The translations under genes were made by a program, and so were the position numbers. Below are positions 1-7,270 of a DNA stretch of 64,000 bases, piece after piece. Origin of the DNA: Pseudodesulfovibrio sp. 5S69 (GTDB lineage: Bacteria; Desulfobacterota; Desulfovibrionia; Desulfovibrionales; Desulfovibrionaceae); contig NZ_CP146609.1 of assembly GCF_037094465.1 (NCBI RefSeq), positions 3,591,501-3,655,500 on the forward strand, given 5' to 3'. The first letter of the stretch is position 1. Each line of letters opens with the position of its first letter. The notes below the pieces were generated by a model. That model was not told the DNA's origin and searched no databases. It saw only the letters and a program-made list of their open reading frames with translations.

Positions 1-189
1 CTTGTAGTGCCTGGTCAGGGCCGAGCGGTGGTAGGCGCAGCAGCCCTGGGAGCCGTGGGAGTGCGGCAGGCAACCGTGGATGCCGAGCGAGGCGTACATG
101 GCCCCGATGGGCTGGCACGTCTTGGCCGGGTTGACGGTGAGCGCCTTGCGCTCCTTGATTTCAACGGGTGTATGCTTCAGTAAAGCCAT
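1..189 (-). CDS. nifK: Nitrogenase molybdenum-iron protein beta chain (N-terminal part, cut by window edge)
   Basis: Only the first 63 codons lie in the window; the gene continues beyond base 1. The reading frame begins [14 protein letters not shown] and contains [20 protein letters not shown] followed by [17 protein letters not shown], the segment that carries P-cluster cysteine ligands in NifK. The protein would form the alpha2-beta2 dinitrogenase with NifD. The ATG is preceded by an AGGAG-type ribosome site formed by the last bases of nifD, and the gap to the nifD stop is about 9 bases, so the two genes are translated from one message. Length and C-terminal features cannot be judged. Confidence 0.95.
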   Translation of the reverse strand, partial: MALLKHTPVEIKERKALTVNPAKTCQPIGAMYASLGIHGCLPHSHGSQGCCAYHRSALTRHYK

Positions 190-198
190 TGTATTCTC

Positions 199-1836
199 CT
201 ATTCCCAAACAAAGGTGGCGGTCAGTTCGGGGGATTCCTGCCAGGGGGCCTTCATGTAGGACCACACCTTGGAGGACACGAGCCGATCAATTTCCTTGTA
301 GAAGTTGATGGCGCCCTTGAACCCGGCATACGGGCCGCCGGAGTCGTAGCTGTGCAGTTGCTTCATGGGCACGCCGAGCTTCTGGATGGAGAACTTCTCC
401 TTGATGCCCGCGCAGAAGATGTCGGGCTTGAGCAGTTCGACCAGCTTGTCGGCCTCGTACTGGTTCAGGTCGTCGATGATCAGGGTGCCCTTGTCCATCT
501 GGTCGTTCATGCCCTCGTAGTGCTTGAACTCGAAGCCGGCCTCTTCCAGGGCCTTGAACTCGTCCGCCGTCTTGCGCGGATTGTAGAGCTTCTCGTCGGC
601 CTCGACCTCGATCTCCTCGATGTTGCGGGAGTCGGCGTCGGGCTTCAGCTCGGGGATGACCTGACGGCCTTCGTAGTCGTCGCGGTGGGCGAACTCGTAA
701 CCGGCGGACAGGGTCTTCATGCCCATCTCGGCAAAGAGGTCCTGGTAGTGATGGGCGCGGGAGCCGCCGACGAACAGCATGGCGGTCTTGCCCTCAGTAT
801 GCGGCAGGACCTTGGCGCGGGCGGCCTCGACCTCGGGCATCTCCTCGGCGATCACTGCCTCGACCCGGTCGATGAGCTCCTGGTCGCCGAAGTATTCGGC
901 GATCTTGCGCAGGGACTTGGCCGTGGACTTGGAACCGATGAAGTTCACCTTGATCCAGGGAATGCCGTACTTGGTCTCAAGCATGTCGGCCACGTAGTTG
1001 ATGGACCGGTGACACATGACGCAGTCGAGGTCGGCGTGCTGGGCGGAGGCGAACTGGTCGTAGGTCGAGTTGCCGGAGAAGGTCGAGATGTTGGTGATCC
1101 CGCACTTCTTGAAGATGCGGTCGATCTCGAAGCCGTCGCCGCCGATGTTGTACTCGCCGAGCAGGTTGATCTTGTACTTGCCTTCCTTGGGCTCCTCGTT
1201 CTCGCCGACCAGGTTGGTGAAGACCTGGTTGTTGGCGATGTGGTGGCCGGCGGACTGGGATACGCCCTTGTAGCCTTCGCAGGAAAAGGCGAAGACGTTG
1301 CAGTCGCCGAACTTCTCCTTCATCTTCCTGGACACGGCGTGGATATCGTCGCCGATCAGGCCCACCGGGCAGGTGGCGAAGACGCAGATGCCCTTGGGAT
1401 GGAAGATGTCGTAGGCTTCCTGGATGGCCGCGGCGAGCTTCTTCTCACCGCCGAAGATGATGTCCTGGTCCTGCATGTCCGTGGAGAAACAGTAGGGCAT
1501 GTAGTTCACGCCGTCCGAGCTCGCATCGGTCTGGTTGCGACGGGTGAGCCAGGAGTAGAATCCGCAGCCGATGGGGCCGTGGGTGATGTTCAGGATGTCG
1601 CGGGTCGGGCCCATGATAACGCCCTTGCAGCCCGCGTAGGTGCATCCGCGCATGGTGATGATGCCGGGGATGGTCCGGACGTTCGCCAGAATCTCGGGCG
1701 GCGCCTCGGCTTCCGTGGCTTCGTTGATCAATATCTGCTTGGCGCGCTTCCGGGCCACCTTGGGAGGATACTTCTTCAGAAGTTCTTCCTTGATGTCGGT
1801 AGGCATGAGCTGCACCACTTTCTTGGTCTTGGCCAT
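199..1836 (-). CDS. nifD: Nitrogenase molybdenum-iron protein alpha chain
   Basis: The alpha subunit of dinitrogenase holds the FeMo-cofactor and shares the P-cluster with NifK. P-cluster cysteines appear in RGCTYAGCKG, GPIGCGFYSW and FATCPVG. The histidine near the cofactor is in GVSQSAGHHIANN. The FeMo-cofactor Cys is in DCVMCHRSINY and the His ligand in MKQLHSYDSGGPY. At 545 residues it is about 50 longer than typical proteobacterial NifD, resembling the long clostridial/sulfate-reducer form. I start it at the ATG at 1836, because AAGGAG stands 8 bases upstream; a TTG two codons earlier is possible but sits too close to that site. It lies 22 bases downstream of nifI2. Confidence 0.97.
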   Translation of the reverse strand: MAKTKKVVQLMPTDIKEELLKKYPPKVARKRAKQILINEATEAEAPPEILANVRTIPGIITMRGCTYAGCKGVIMGPTRDILNITHGPIGCGFYSWLTRRNQTDASSDGVNYMPYCFSTDMQDQDIIFGGEKKLAAAIQEAYDIFHPKGICVFATCPVGLIGDDIHAVSRKMKEKFGDCNVFAFSCEGYKGVSQSAGHHIANNQVFTNLVGENEEPKEGKYKINLLGEYNIGGDGFEIDRIFKKCGITNISTFSGNSTYDQFASAQHADLDCVMCHRSINYVADMLETKYGIPWIKVNFIGSKSTAKSLRKIAEYFGDQELIDRVEAVIAEEMPEVEAARAKVLPHTEGKTAMLFVGGSRAHHYQDLFAEMGMKTLSAGYEFAHRDDYEGRQVIPELKPDADSRNIEEIEVEADEKLYNPRKTADEFKALEEAGFEFKHYEGMNDQMDKGTLIIDDLNQYEADKLVELLKPDIFCAGIKEKFSIQKLGVPMKQLHSYDSGGPYAGFKGAINFYKEIDRLVSSKVWSYMKAPWQESPELTATFVWE

Positions 1837-1858
1837 TCTCAATACTCCTTACTATCGG

Positions 1859-2233
1859 CTAGGCTATGGCCTTTGCACCGGTTTCAGCGGTTCTGACGCG
1901 GACGGCATCGCCCACGGGAAGAACAAAGATCTTGCCGTCGCCCGGCTTGCCGGTCTTGTTGGCGGCGATGACGGCTTCGATGATGTCGTCGACCATGTCA
2001 TCGGGGACCACTACCGTTACCATGCGCTTGGGATACAGCTTTCCTTTCTCGCCGAGCACTGCGGCGGCTTCCTCGTAGCCGCTCTCAGCGCCTTCGACGA
2101 CGGCCGAGTTGACGAACCCCTTGCCTCGGCCCTCCGCCGCGTGGGCGAAGAAGGCGTCGACGCCGGCCGCGGTCAGGGCGGCCTTGGTCTGGTTCATCAT
2201 GTTCATGCGCACGACTGCGATGACTTCCTTCAT
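1859..2233 (-). CDS. nifI2: Nitrogen regulatory PII-like protein NifI2
   Basis: This 124-residue PII-family protein begins MKEVIAVVRMNMMNQTK and has the long NifI2-type T-loop region (EGRGKGFVNSAVVEG) and a C-terminal VVPDDMVDDIIEAV stretch typical of the fold. In archaea and in bacteria with this arrangement, NifI1 and NifI2 form a complex that inhibits dinitrogenase directly when ammonium is present, with 2-oxoglutarate and ATP relieving the block. The start codon overlaps the nifI1 stop (TAATG), which implies translational coupling and equal dosage. Placement between nifH and nifD is diagnostic. Confidence 0.93.
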   Translation of the reverse strand: MKEVIAVVRMNMMNQTKAALTAAGVDAFFAHAAEGRGKGFVNSAVVEGAESGYEEAAAVLGEKGKLYPKRMVTVVVPDDMVDDIIEAVIAANKTGKPGDGKIFVLPVGDAVRVRTAETGAKAIA

Positions 2234-2586
2234 TAGGCGGCCTCCTCGCTGGCTGCGGCGGTCTCGTTCACGCCGGAGCTGATGGTGTAGACGTCCTCGA
2301 CGTCGGAGACGAAGATCTTGCCGTCGCCGAACGCGCCCTTGGTGCCGGAGCGGGCGGCGTCCATGATGGTGGTGATCACGAAGTCCTTGTCCGCGGCGTT
2401 GACGACGCACATGAGCATGGTCTTGGGGATCTCGTCATAGGTGACCTCGCCGATCTTGATGCCGCGCTGCTTGCCGCGACCGGCCACGGAATATTTGGTG
2501 ACGGCGGGGAAGCCGTTGTCCATCAGGGCGGCCAGGACAGTATCCGCCTTCTCGGGCCGCACAATTGCTCGTACCATGATCATCAT
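2233..2586 (-). CDS. nifI1: Nitrogen regulatory PII-like protein NifI1
   Basis: A 117-residue PII-like protein beginning MMIMVRAIVRPEKADTVLAA, with the T-loop core VAGRGKQRGIKIGEV and the nucleotide-contact segment GTKGAFGDGKIFV. It is the partner of NifI2 in post-translational nitrogenase switch-off. Three ATGs lie close together (2586, 2583, 2577); an AGGAG site about 9 bases before the first supports 2586. A 156-base spacer carrying a stem-loop separates it from nifH, while it overlaps nifI2 by one base. The C-terminus is Ala/Glu-rich. Confidence 0.92.
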   Translation of the reverse strand: MMIMVRAIVRPEKADTVLAALMDNGFPAVTKYSVAGRGKQRGIKIGEVTYDEIPKTMLMCVVNAADKDFVITTIMDAARSGTKGAFGDGKIFVSDVEDVYTISSGVNETAAASEEAA

Positions 2587-2675
2587 TTTTGCTCTCTCCT
2601 ATCTCTTCGTTATTAAAGGACTTTAATTGTTTTTTGTTTTCACATCCGCCATGTTTTTGGGCTGGTTGTCCCCTG

Positions 2676-2707
2676 TAGGCACGGAATTCTCTCGAATTCC
2701 GCGCCTG
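2676..2707 (-). other. Stem-loop in the nifH-nifI1 spacer
   Basis: CGGAATTC-TCTC-GAATTCCG (2682-2701) is a perfect 8-bp hairpin, extended beyond one mismatch by GGC/GCC pairs. It lies 35 bases after the nifH stop and is not followed by a T-run on the minus strand, so a full terminator is unlikely. It may protect the 3' end of a nifH-only transcript or attenuate reading into nifI1; that role is inferred. Confidence 0.6.
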
Positions 2708-2742
2708 CCGGGGCCGCCGACCGGGCGAAATGTGGGGGAGAA

Positions 2743-3612
<870 letters not shown>

Positions 3613-3616
3613 TTAA

Positions 3617-3632
3617 GGCAAGCGCCGTGCCA
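3617..3632 (-). promoter_or_regulatory. Sigma-54 promoter of nifH
   Basis: On the minus strand the sequence reads TGGCACGGCGCTTGCC. This is an almost perfect -24/-12 element (TGGCAC-N5-TTGC), with exactly 10 bases between GG and GC. Transcription should start near 3606. Confidence 0.88.
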
Positions 3633-3692
3633 AACCCGCAACGACATTATAACAAGCTGTTTTCAAAGGAAAAACCAATATGACCACAACAG

Positions 3693-3766
3693 TGTAGCTT
3701 CCTACGAAAAGTGTAGGTTCGCACCACGAACGCAGACACAAGTGTCGCAACCTACAAAAGCGTAGG
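3693..3766. promoter_or_regulatory. Repeated dyads between the divergent nif promoters
   Basis: Two inverted repeats of the same half-site are present: CCTAC-N7-GTAGG at 3701-3717 and CCTAC-N6-GTAGG at 3751-3766. A further GTAG-N4-CTAC overlaps the first at 3694-3705. They lie 60-150 bases upstream of both sigma-54 promoters, a suitable place for an enhancer-binding activator. The classical NifA site TGT-N10-ACA was not found. Confidence 0.6.
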
Positions 3767-3834
3767 CAAATCTCTATCTTTTTCGTCAACAAATTTATGT
3801 AATGATATCGATATGATATACAAATAATGAGAAT

Positions 3835-3850
3835 TGGCATCCTTCCTGCT
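3835..3850 (+). promoter_or_regulatory. Sigma-54 promoter of the nifV-like gene
   Basis: TGGCATCCTTCCTGCT has the GG-N10-GC spacing of a -24/-12 promoter. The predicted start near 3861 lies 36 bases before the nifV ATG, which also argues against a translation start at 3834. Confidence 0.75.
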
Positions 3851-3896
3851 CATGGAGAGGCAGCATCACCGCAACAATACTACAAGGACAAACCAC

Positions 3897-4991
3897 ATGT
3901 TGATCGACACCACACTCAGAGAAGGCGCACAGCTCTTCGGGGCCTACTTCTCCATGGAGGCGCGGAAGCGAATCGTCAGCGGCCTCCTGTCCATCGGCGT
4001 GGACGAGATCGAGCTCGGCTGGGTTGGCCAGGAGGGGCTGGACGAACTTATACAGAGTATGGGCAAGCGGCGCGGCCGCAGCGCCCTGTCCGCATGGTCG
4101 CCCTGCCGCGAGGCGGACATCCGCAAGGCCGCGTGCCTTGGGATCGACCGCATCAACATCGGCCTGCCCGTGTCAGACCTGCATATCGAAAACCGACTCG
4201 GGACCGACCGCGAGGGGCTTCTGGAACGCCTGGCCCGCACCGTGCTCGCGGCTCGGATCCTGGGCATGGAATATGTTTCCGTCGGCTTGGAGGACCTCTC
4301 CAGGGCCGATCCGGACTTCGCCCTGAAGGTGGCCGGACTGGCGCAGGACGTGGGCGCGTCCCGCGTGCGCCTGTCCGATTCACTGGGGCTGCTGACCCCG
4401 CCCAGGACGGCGGAACTGGTCACGATCTTCAAGAAGGAACTGGACATCGACCTGGCCGTGCACTGTCACGACGACTTCGGCATGGCCACGGGCAATGCGG
4501 TCACCGCCCTGTCGAGCGGCGCGGACTTCGCCGACGTCAGCCTGCTCGGCATCGGCGAACGGTCCGGCATCGCGGCCACCGAGGAGCTGGCCGCCTACCT
4601 GACACTCAAGGAGAACAGCCATGCGTACAAAGTTGAAGACCTTTGCGACCTCTGCCATTTCGTTTCTCAAGCTGCCGGGGTGCCGATTCCCCGAACCAAG
4701 GCGATCGCGGGCAAGGACATTTTCGCTTGCGAGTCCGGCCTTCACGCGCACGCCCTCAGCAAGTCGCCTGAGCTTTTCGAGCCCTTCGACCCCGGTCGCA
4801 TCGGGGCGAACCGGATGGTCGCGGTTGGCGGAAAAAGTGGGCGAGCGGCGGTCGCCAACGCCCTTGCGGACCACGGCCTCGAACTTCCGGAGCAGGGCCT
4901 CCCGGCCCTTGTCGATGAAGTAAGAAAGCTGGCCTGGGAGCTGGAACGCCCCCTGACCGACAACGAACTCTCGAAGCTCGTCAAGAACTAG
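3897..4991 (+). CDS. nifV: Homocitrate synthase-type enzyme (HMGL-like family)
   Basis: A 364-residue member of the isopropylmalate/homocitrate synthase family, predicted to condense acetyl-CoA with 2-oxoglutarate to give the homocitrate ligand of FeMo-cofactor. Seen: N-terminal DTTLREGAQLFG, the metal-binding HCHDDFGMATGNA, GIGERSG, and the C-terminal HAHALSKSPELFEPF. The first motif differs from the common TLRDGEQ; Glu in place of Asp also occurs in Thermus-type homocitrate synthases, but the following Glu is Ala here. I use the ATG at 3897, with AAGGA 8 bases upstream and downstream of the sigma-54 start. The name rests on the family plus divergence from nifH. Confidence 0.82.
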   Translation: MLIDTTLREGAQLFGAYFSMEARKRIVSGLLSIGVDEIELGWVGQEGLDELIQSMGKRRGRSALSAWSPCREADIRKAACLGIDRINIGLPVSDLHIENRLGTDREGLLERLARTVLAARILGMEYVSVGLEDLSRADPDFALKVAGLAQDVGASRVRLSDSLGLLTPPRTAELVTIFKKELDIDLAVHCHDDFGMATGNAVTALSSGADFADVSLLGIGERSGIAATEELAAYLTLKENSHAYKVEDLCDLCHFVSQAAGVPIPRTKAIAGKDIFACESGLHAHALSKSPELFEPFDPGRIGANRMVAVGGKSGRAAVANALADHGLELPEQGLPALVDEVRKLAWELERPLTDNELSKLVKN

Positions 4992-5000
4992 GAGGTCCCC

Positions 5001-5129
5001 GTGTTCAAGAAATTCCTGTACATCTGCCTGTGGCTCTGCGTCCTGTCCGGCACGGCCACCACGGCCACGCCGCCGAACGCCGCCCCCGCGGCCGCCGGGA
5101 TCCAGGCCCGGACCACCCTCAACCCCTAG
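5001..5129 (+). CDS. Small putative exported or membrane-anchored peptide
   Basis: A 42-codon frame starting with GTG immediately after a strong AGGAGG site that begins in the nifV stop region. The peptide starts MFKKFLYICLWLCVLSG and continues with an Ala/Pro/Thr-rich tail ending ARTTLNP. This looks like a signal peptide or single membrane segment with two cysteines. No homologue is recognised. It is probably cotranscribed with nifV, 9 bases upstream. The strong ribosome site is the main support. Confidence 0.5.
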   Translation: MFKKFLYICLWLCVLSGTATTATPPNAAPAAAGIQARTTLNP

Positions 5130-5344
5130 GGCCGGCATGGATTTTACGGTGCTTGCGATCACCGGCAAGCCGGCCCTGGCGGTCACGCCCCAGCCGCGCT
5201 GCCCGTGCTTGCCGCCCGTCAGCTACGCGATCCTGCTTTTCATCGGACGCCACGGCCTGGCCGGACGCCCCGCACACTCAAGTATTCCGGACGGCCGCCA
5301 ATCCCGGCACCGCCCCGCCTTTCAAGACTCCAGGAGAGGTTTTC

Positions 5345-6199
5345 ATGCAGACCATATCCACGCAGTACGGTGATTTGATTCCCCAATACACGGACGACAA
5401 CCTCAGGAAACGGGAGATCCTGCCCGTGGAATACCACGCCTCGGGTACGGTCAAATCCGTCCCCCTGGAGAAGCAGACCCTGTTCTCCACTTCGGCCGGC
5501 GACATCCCGGGCGAATTGATTTCCTTCCACGAAAACGGGACCATCAACCGCATCTTCCCCCTGAACGGCAAGCTGTCGGGCTACTGGAGCCAGGATGACG
5601 AGGCCGGGCTGGCCAAGCCGCTCACCCTGACCACGCCCATCGGCCTGGTCCGGGCCAAGGTCCTGAGCGTCAGCTTCTACGACAACCGCAACCTGCGCAG
5701 CCTGACCCTGTGGCCGGGCGAGACTCTGTCCGTGCCCACCCCGGTCGGACCCGTGGAGGCGCGCATCGGGGTCAGCTTCACCCCGGAGGGCAAAGTCCGC
5801 TCGCTGGAACCGGCCAAACCCGTCACCGTGCCCACCCGTGCGGGCGAGATGACCGCGTACGACCCGGACGCCGTGGGCGTGAACGGGGACGCCAATTCGC
5901 TGGTGTTCGATGAGGACGGGAAGGTCCGCCAGGTGATCACCACCCTGACCAAGCTGACCGTGGTGCACCCGGACGGGCACACCCACTGCCATATCCCGGA
6001 GACCCGGGAGAGCCTGTGCAGCGAGGCGGAGCAGGAGGTGGTGCCCATGACCGTGACCTTCAGCGAGGACGAAGTGAGCGTCTCCACCGACCCGGACGTC
6101 GCGCCCCTGGTCCTGCCCAGGGAGGGACACGTTTTCTTTGCCGAGCCCCACCTGCCGCAACTGGCCAACCCCTTCGTGGAGTTGCACTGCTCGGTCTAG
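5345..6199 (+). CDS. Uncharacterised protein with repeated short beta-type segments, downstream of nifV
   Basis: The 284-residue product is not recognised. It starts MQTISTQYGDLIPQYTDDN after an AGGAGAGG site. It contains recurring short units ending in charged/aromatic turns (SFHENGTINRIFPLNGKLSG, SFTPEGKVRSLEPAK, VFDEDGKVRQVITTL), reminiscent of MORN-like or beta-hairpin repeats. No signal peptide or membrane span is evident. A His/Cys-containing stretch HTHCHIPETRESLC near residue 220 might bind metal. It lies 215 bases after the small peptide gene and could belong to the same transcript; its closeness to nif genes is the only functional hint. Confidence 0.7.
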   Translation: MQTISTQYGDLIPQYTDDNLRKREILPVEYHASGTVKSVPLEKQTLFSTSAGDIPGELISFHENGTINRIFPLNGKLSGYWSQDDEAGLAKPLTLTTPIGLVRAKVLSVSFYDNRNLRSLTLWPGETLSVPTPVGPVEARIGVSFTPEGKVRSLEPAKPVTVPTRAGEMTAYDPDAVGVNGDANSLVFDEDGKVRQVITTLTKLTVVHPDGHTHCHIPETRESLCSEAEQEVVPMTVTFSEDEVSVSTDPDVAPLVLPREGHVFFAEPHLPQLANPFVELHCSV

Positions 6200-6205
6200 G
6201 CCTGG

Positions 6206-7270
6206 CTATTCAAGCCCCTGCCGCATCATGAACCGGAAGATGGTCTCCACGAACTTGCCGGAGACCACGTCCGGCAGGGCGAAGCGCGGCATGTCGCCAG
6301 ACGCCATGGAACCGGTGTAGGCGAACCATATCTCCGAGGATATCTTGTTCAGGGCCGGATTGATCATGGTCCCCCACATACCCCCGGCGTCGTGCTGGTC
6401 CAGGCCGAAGGCGCGGCACTGGATGGGCCGGTGCTCGAATATCAGGCATTTGCCGTCCTTGAGCAGCGGGCAGACGGCCCCGGCCTCGGACAGGCAGTAT
6501 TCCCCGTCCCCGCCGGAGGCCAGGTCGCTGTCCGCCTTGCGCTCGGCCTGGGCCGTGGCCACGGCCCGCTCGATGACCTTGAGGCGCTCCTCGCCGGACA
6601 GCTTCTGGTTGATGCGATGGGAGATGTACACGGCCTCTGCCAAGCTCAGGGAGACCGGGGTGGTGCAGCACTGGCTGTGGTCCAGGCCGCAGGCCAGCCC
6701 CTTGGTGGCCTGGCCGCTCTCATCCACCCGCGCGACCAGCTCCGCATAGTCGTTGAAGAACGGCGACAGATCCACCAGCCGCTTGAACTCCAGGGACGGC
6801 TCGCGCACGGTCAGTTGGCCGGACTGCTTGCCGTACTTGCGCACGGTCCGCCACTGCACGAAGTTGGCCGGCTTGCTCTTGAGCTTCTTGAGCGCCTTGC
6901 CCGCCAGCTTGTGGCCCAGGCCGCGCCGCAGCAGGTAGGCGTTGAGCACCGTGCCGGTGCGGCCGATGCCGTGGCGGCAGTGGATGAGCACCTTCTTGCC
7001 CAGGTAGATGGCCTCGTCCAGCCAGGCCAGGGTCTTTTCCAGCTCGATCAGCCCCGGCGCCTCCTCGTCCTCAAGGGGCAAATAATAGACCTCGAAGCCC
7101 GAGTCCTTCTCGATGTCGTGCAGGTCGCAGAACTCGCCGCACAGGTTGAGGATGGCGTCCACGCCCTGGGCGCGGATGGCGTCCAGTTGGGGATAGCTCA
7201 TGGGCGCGCTGCCCACGCCGAGCTGGTCCGTGACCCAGGTGATCTTGTAGGCGGCGGTCTTGTCAGCCAT
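6206..7270 (-). CDS. Dual-specificity protein phosphatase fused to a YkgJ-like Cys-rich domain
   Basis: The N-terminal half (to about residue 160) is a cysteine-based phosphatase with the P-loop HCRHGIGRTG and a general-acid loop upstream (LPLEDEEAPG). The C-terminal half carries the spaced cysteines of the YkgJ/CxxCx family thought to bind Zn or an Fe-S centre (HSQCCTTP, EYCLSEAGAVCP, GKCLIFEHRPIQCRAFG). It is the last gene of a five-gene operon and overlaps the PEP-synthase-like gene by 8 bases. I start it at the ATG at 7270, with GGAG 7 bases upstream; a GTG codon just before is less likely. In this setting it may remove phosphate from a protein of the same pathway; its substrate is unknown. 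Confidence 0.85.
   Translation of the reverse strand: MADKTAAYKITWVTDQLGVGSAPMSYPQLDAIRAQGVDAILNLCGEFCDLHDIEKDSGFEVYYLPLEDEEAPGLIELEKTLAWLDEAIYLGKKVLIHCRHGIGRTGTVLNAYLLRRGLGHKLAGKALKKLKSKPANFVQWRTVRKYGKQSGQLTVREPSLEFKRLVDLSPFFNDYAELVARVDESGQATKGLACGLDHSQCCTTPVSLSLAEAVYISHRINQKLSGEERLKVIERAVATAQAERKADSDLASGGDGEYCLSEAGAVCPLLKDGKCLIFEHRPIQCRAFGLDQHDAGGMWGTMINPALNKISSEIWFAYTGSMASGDMPRFALPDVVSGKFVETIFRFMMRQGLE

Noticed and set aside
352..1896. Long plus-strand frame of 514 codons across nifD
   Set aside because: It is an antisense shadow of nifD caused by high GC at third positions, with Leu/Val/Gly/Asp-biased composition and no family motifs.
3640..3840. Classical NifA upstream activating sequence TGT-N10-ACA
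   Set aside because: All TGT triplets in the region were tested by eye. The nearest candidate, TGTCGCAACCTACA, has only 8 bases between TGT and ACA.
5137..5373. 78-codon frame between the small peptide gene and the unknown at 5345
   Set aside because: No ribosome site, composition unlike a protein, and it runs into the start of the well-supported next gene in another frame.
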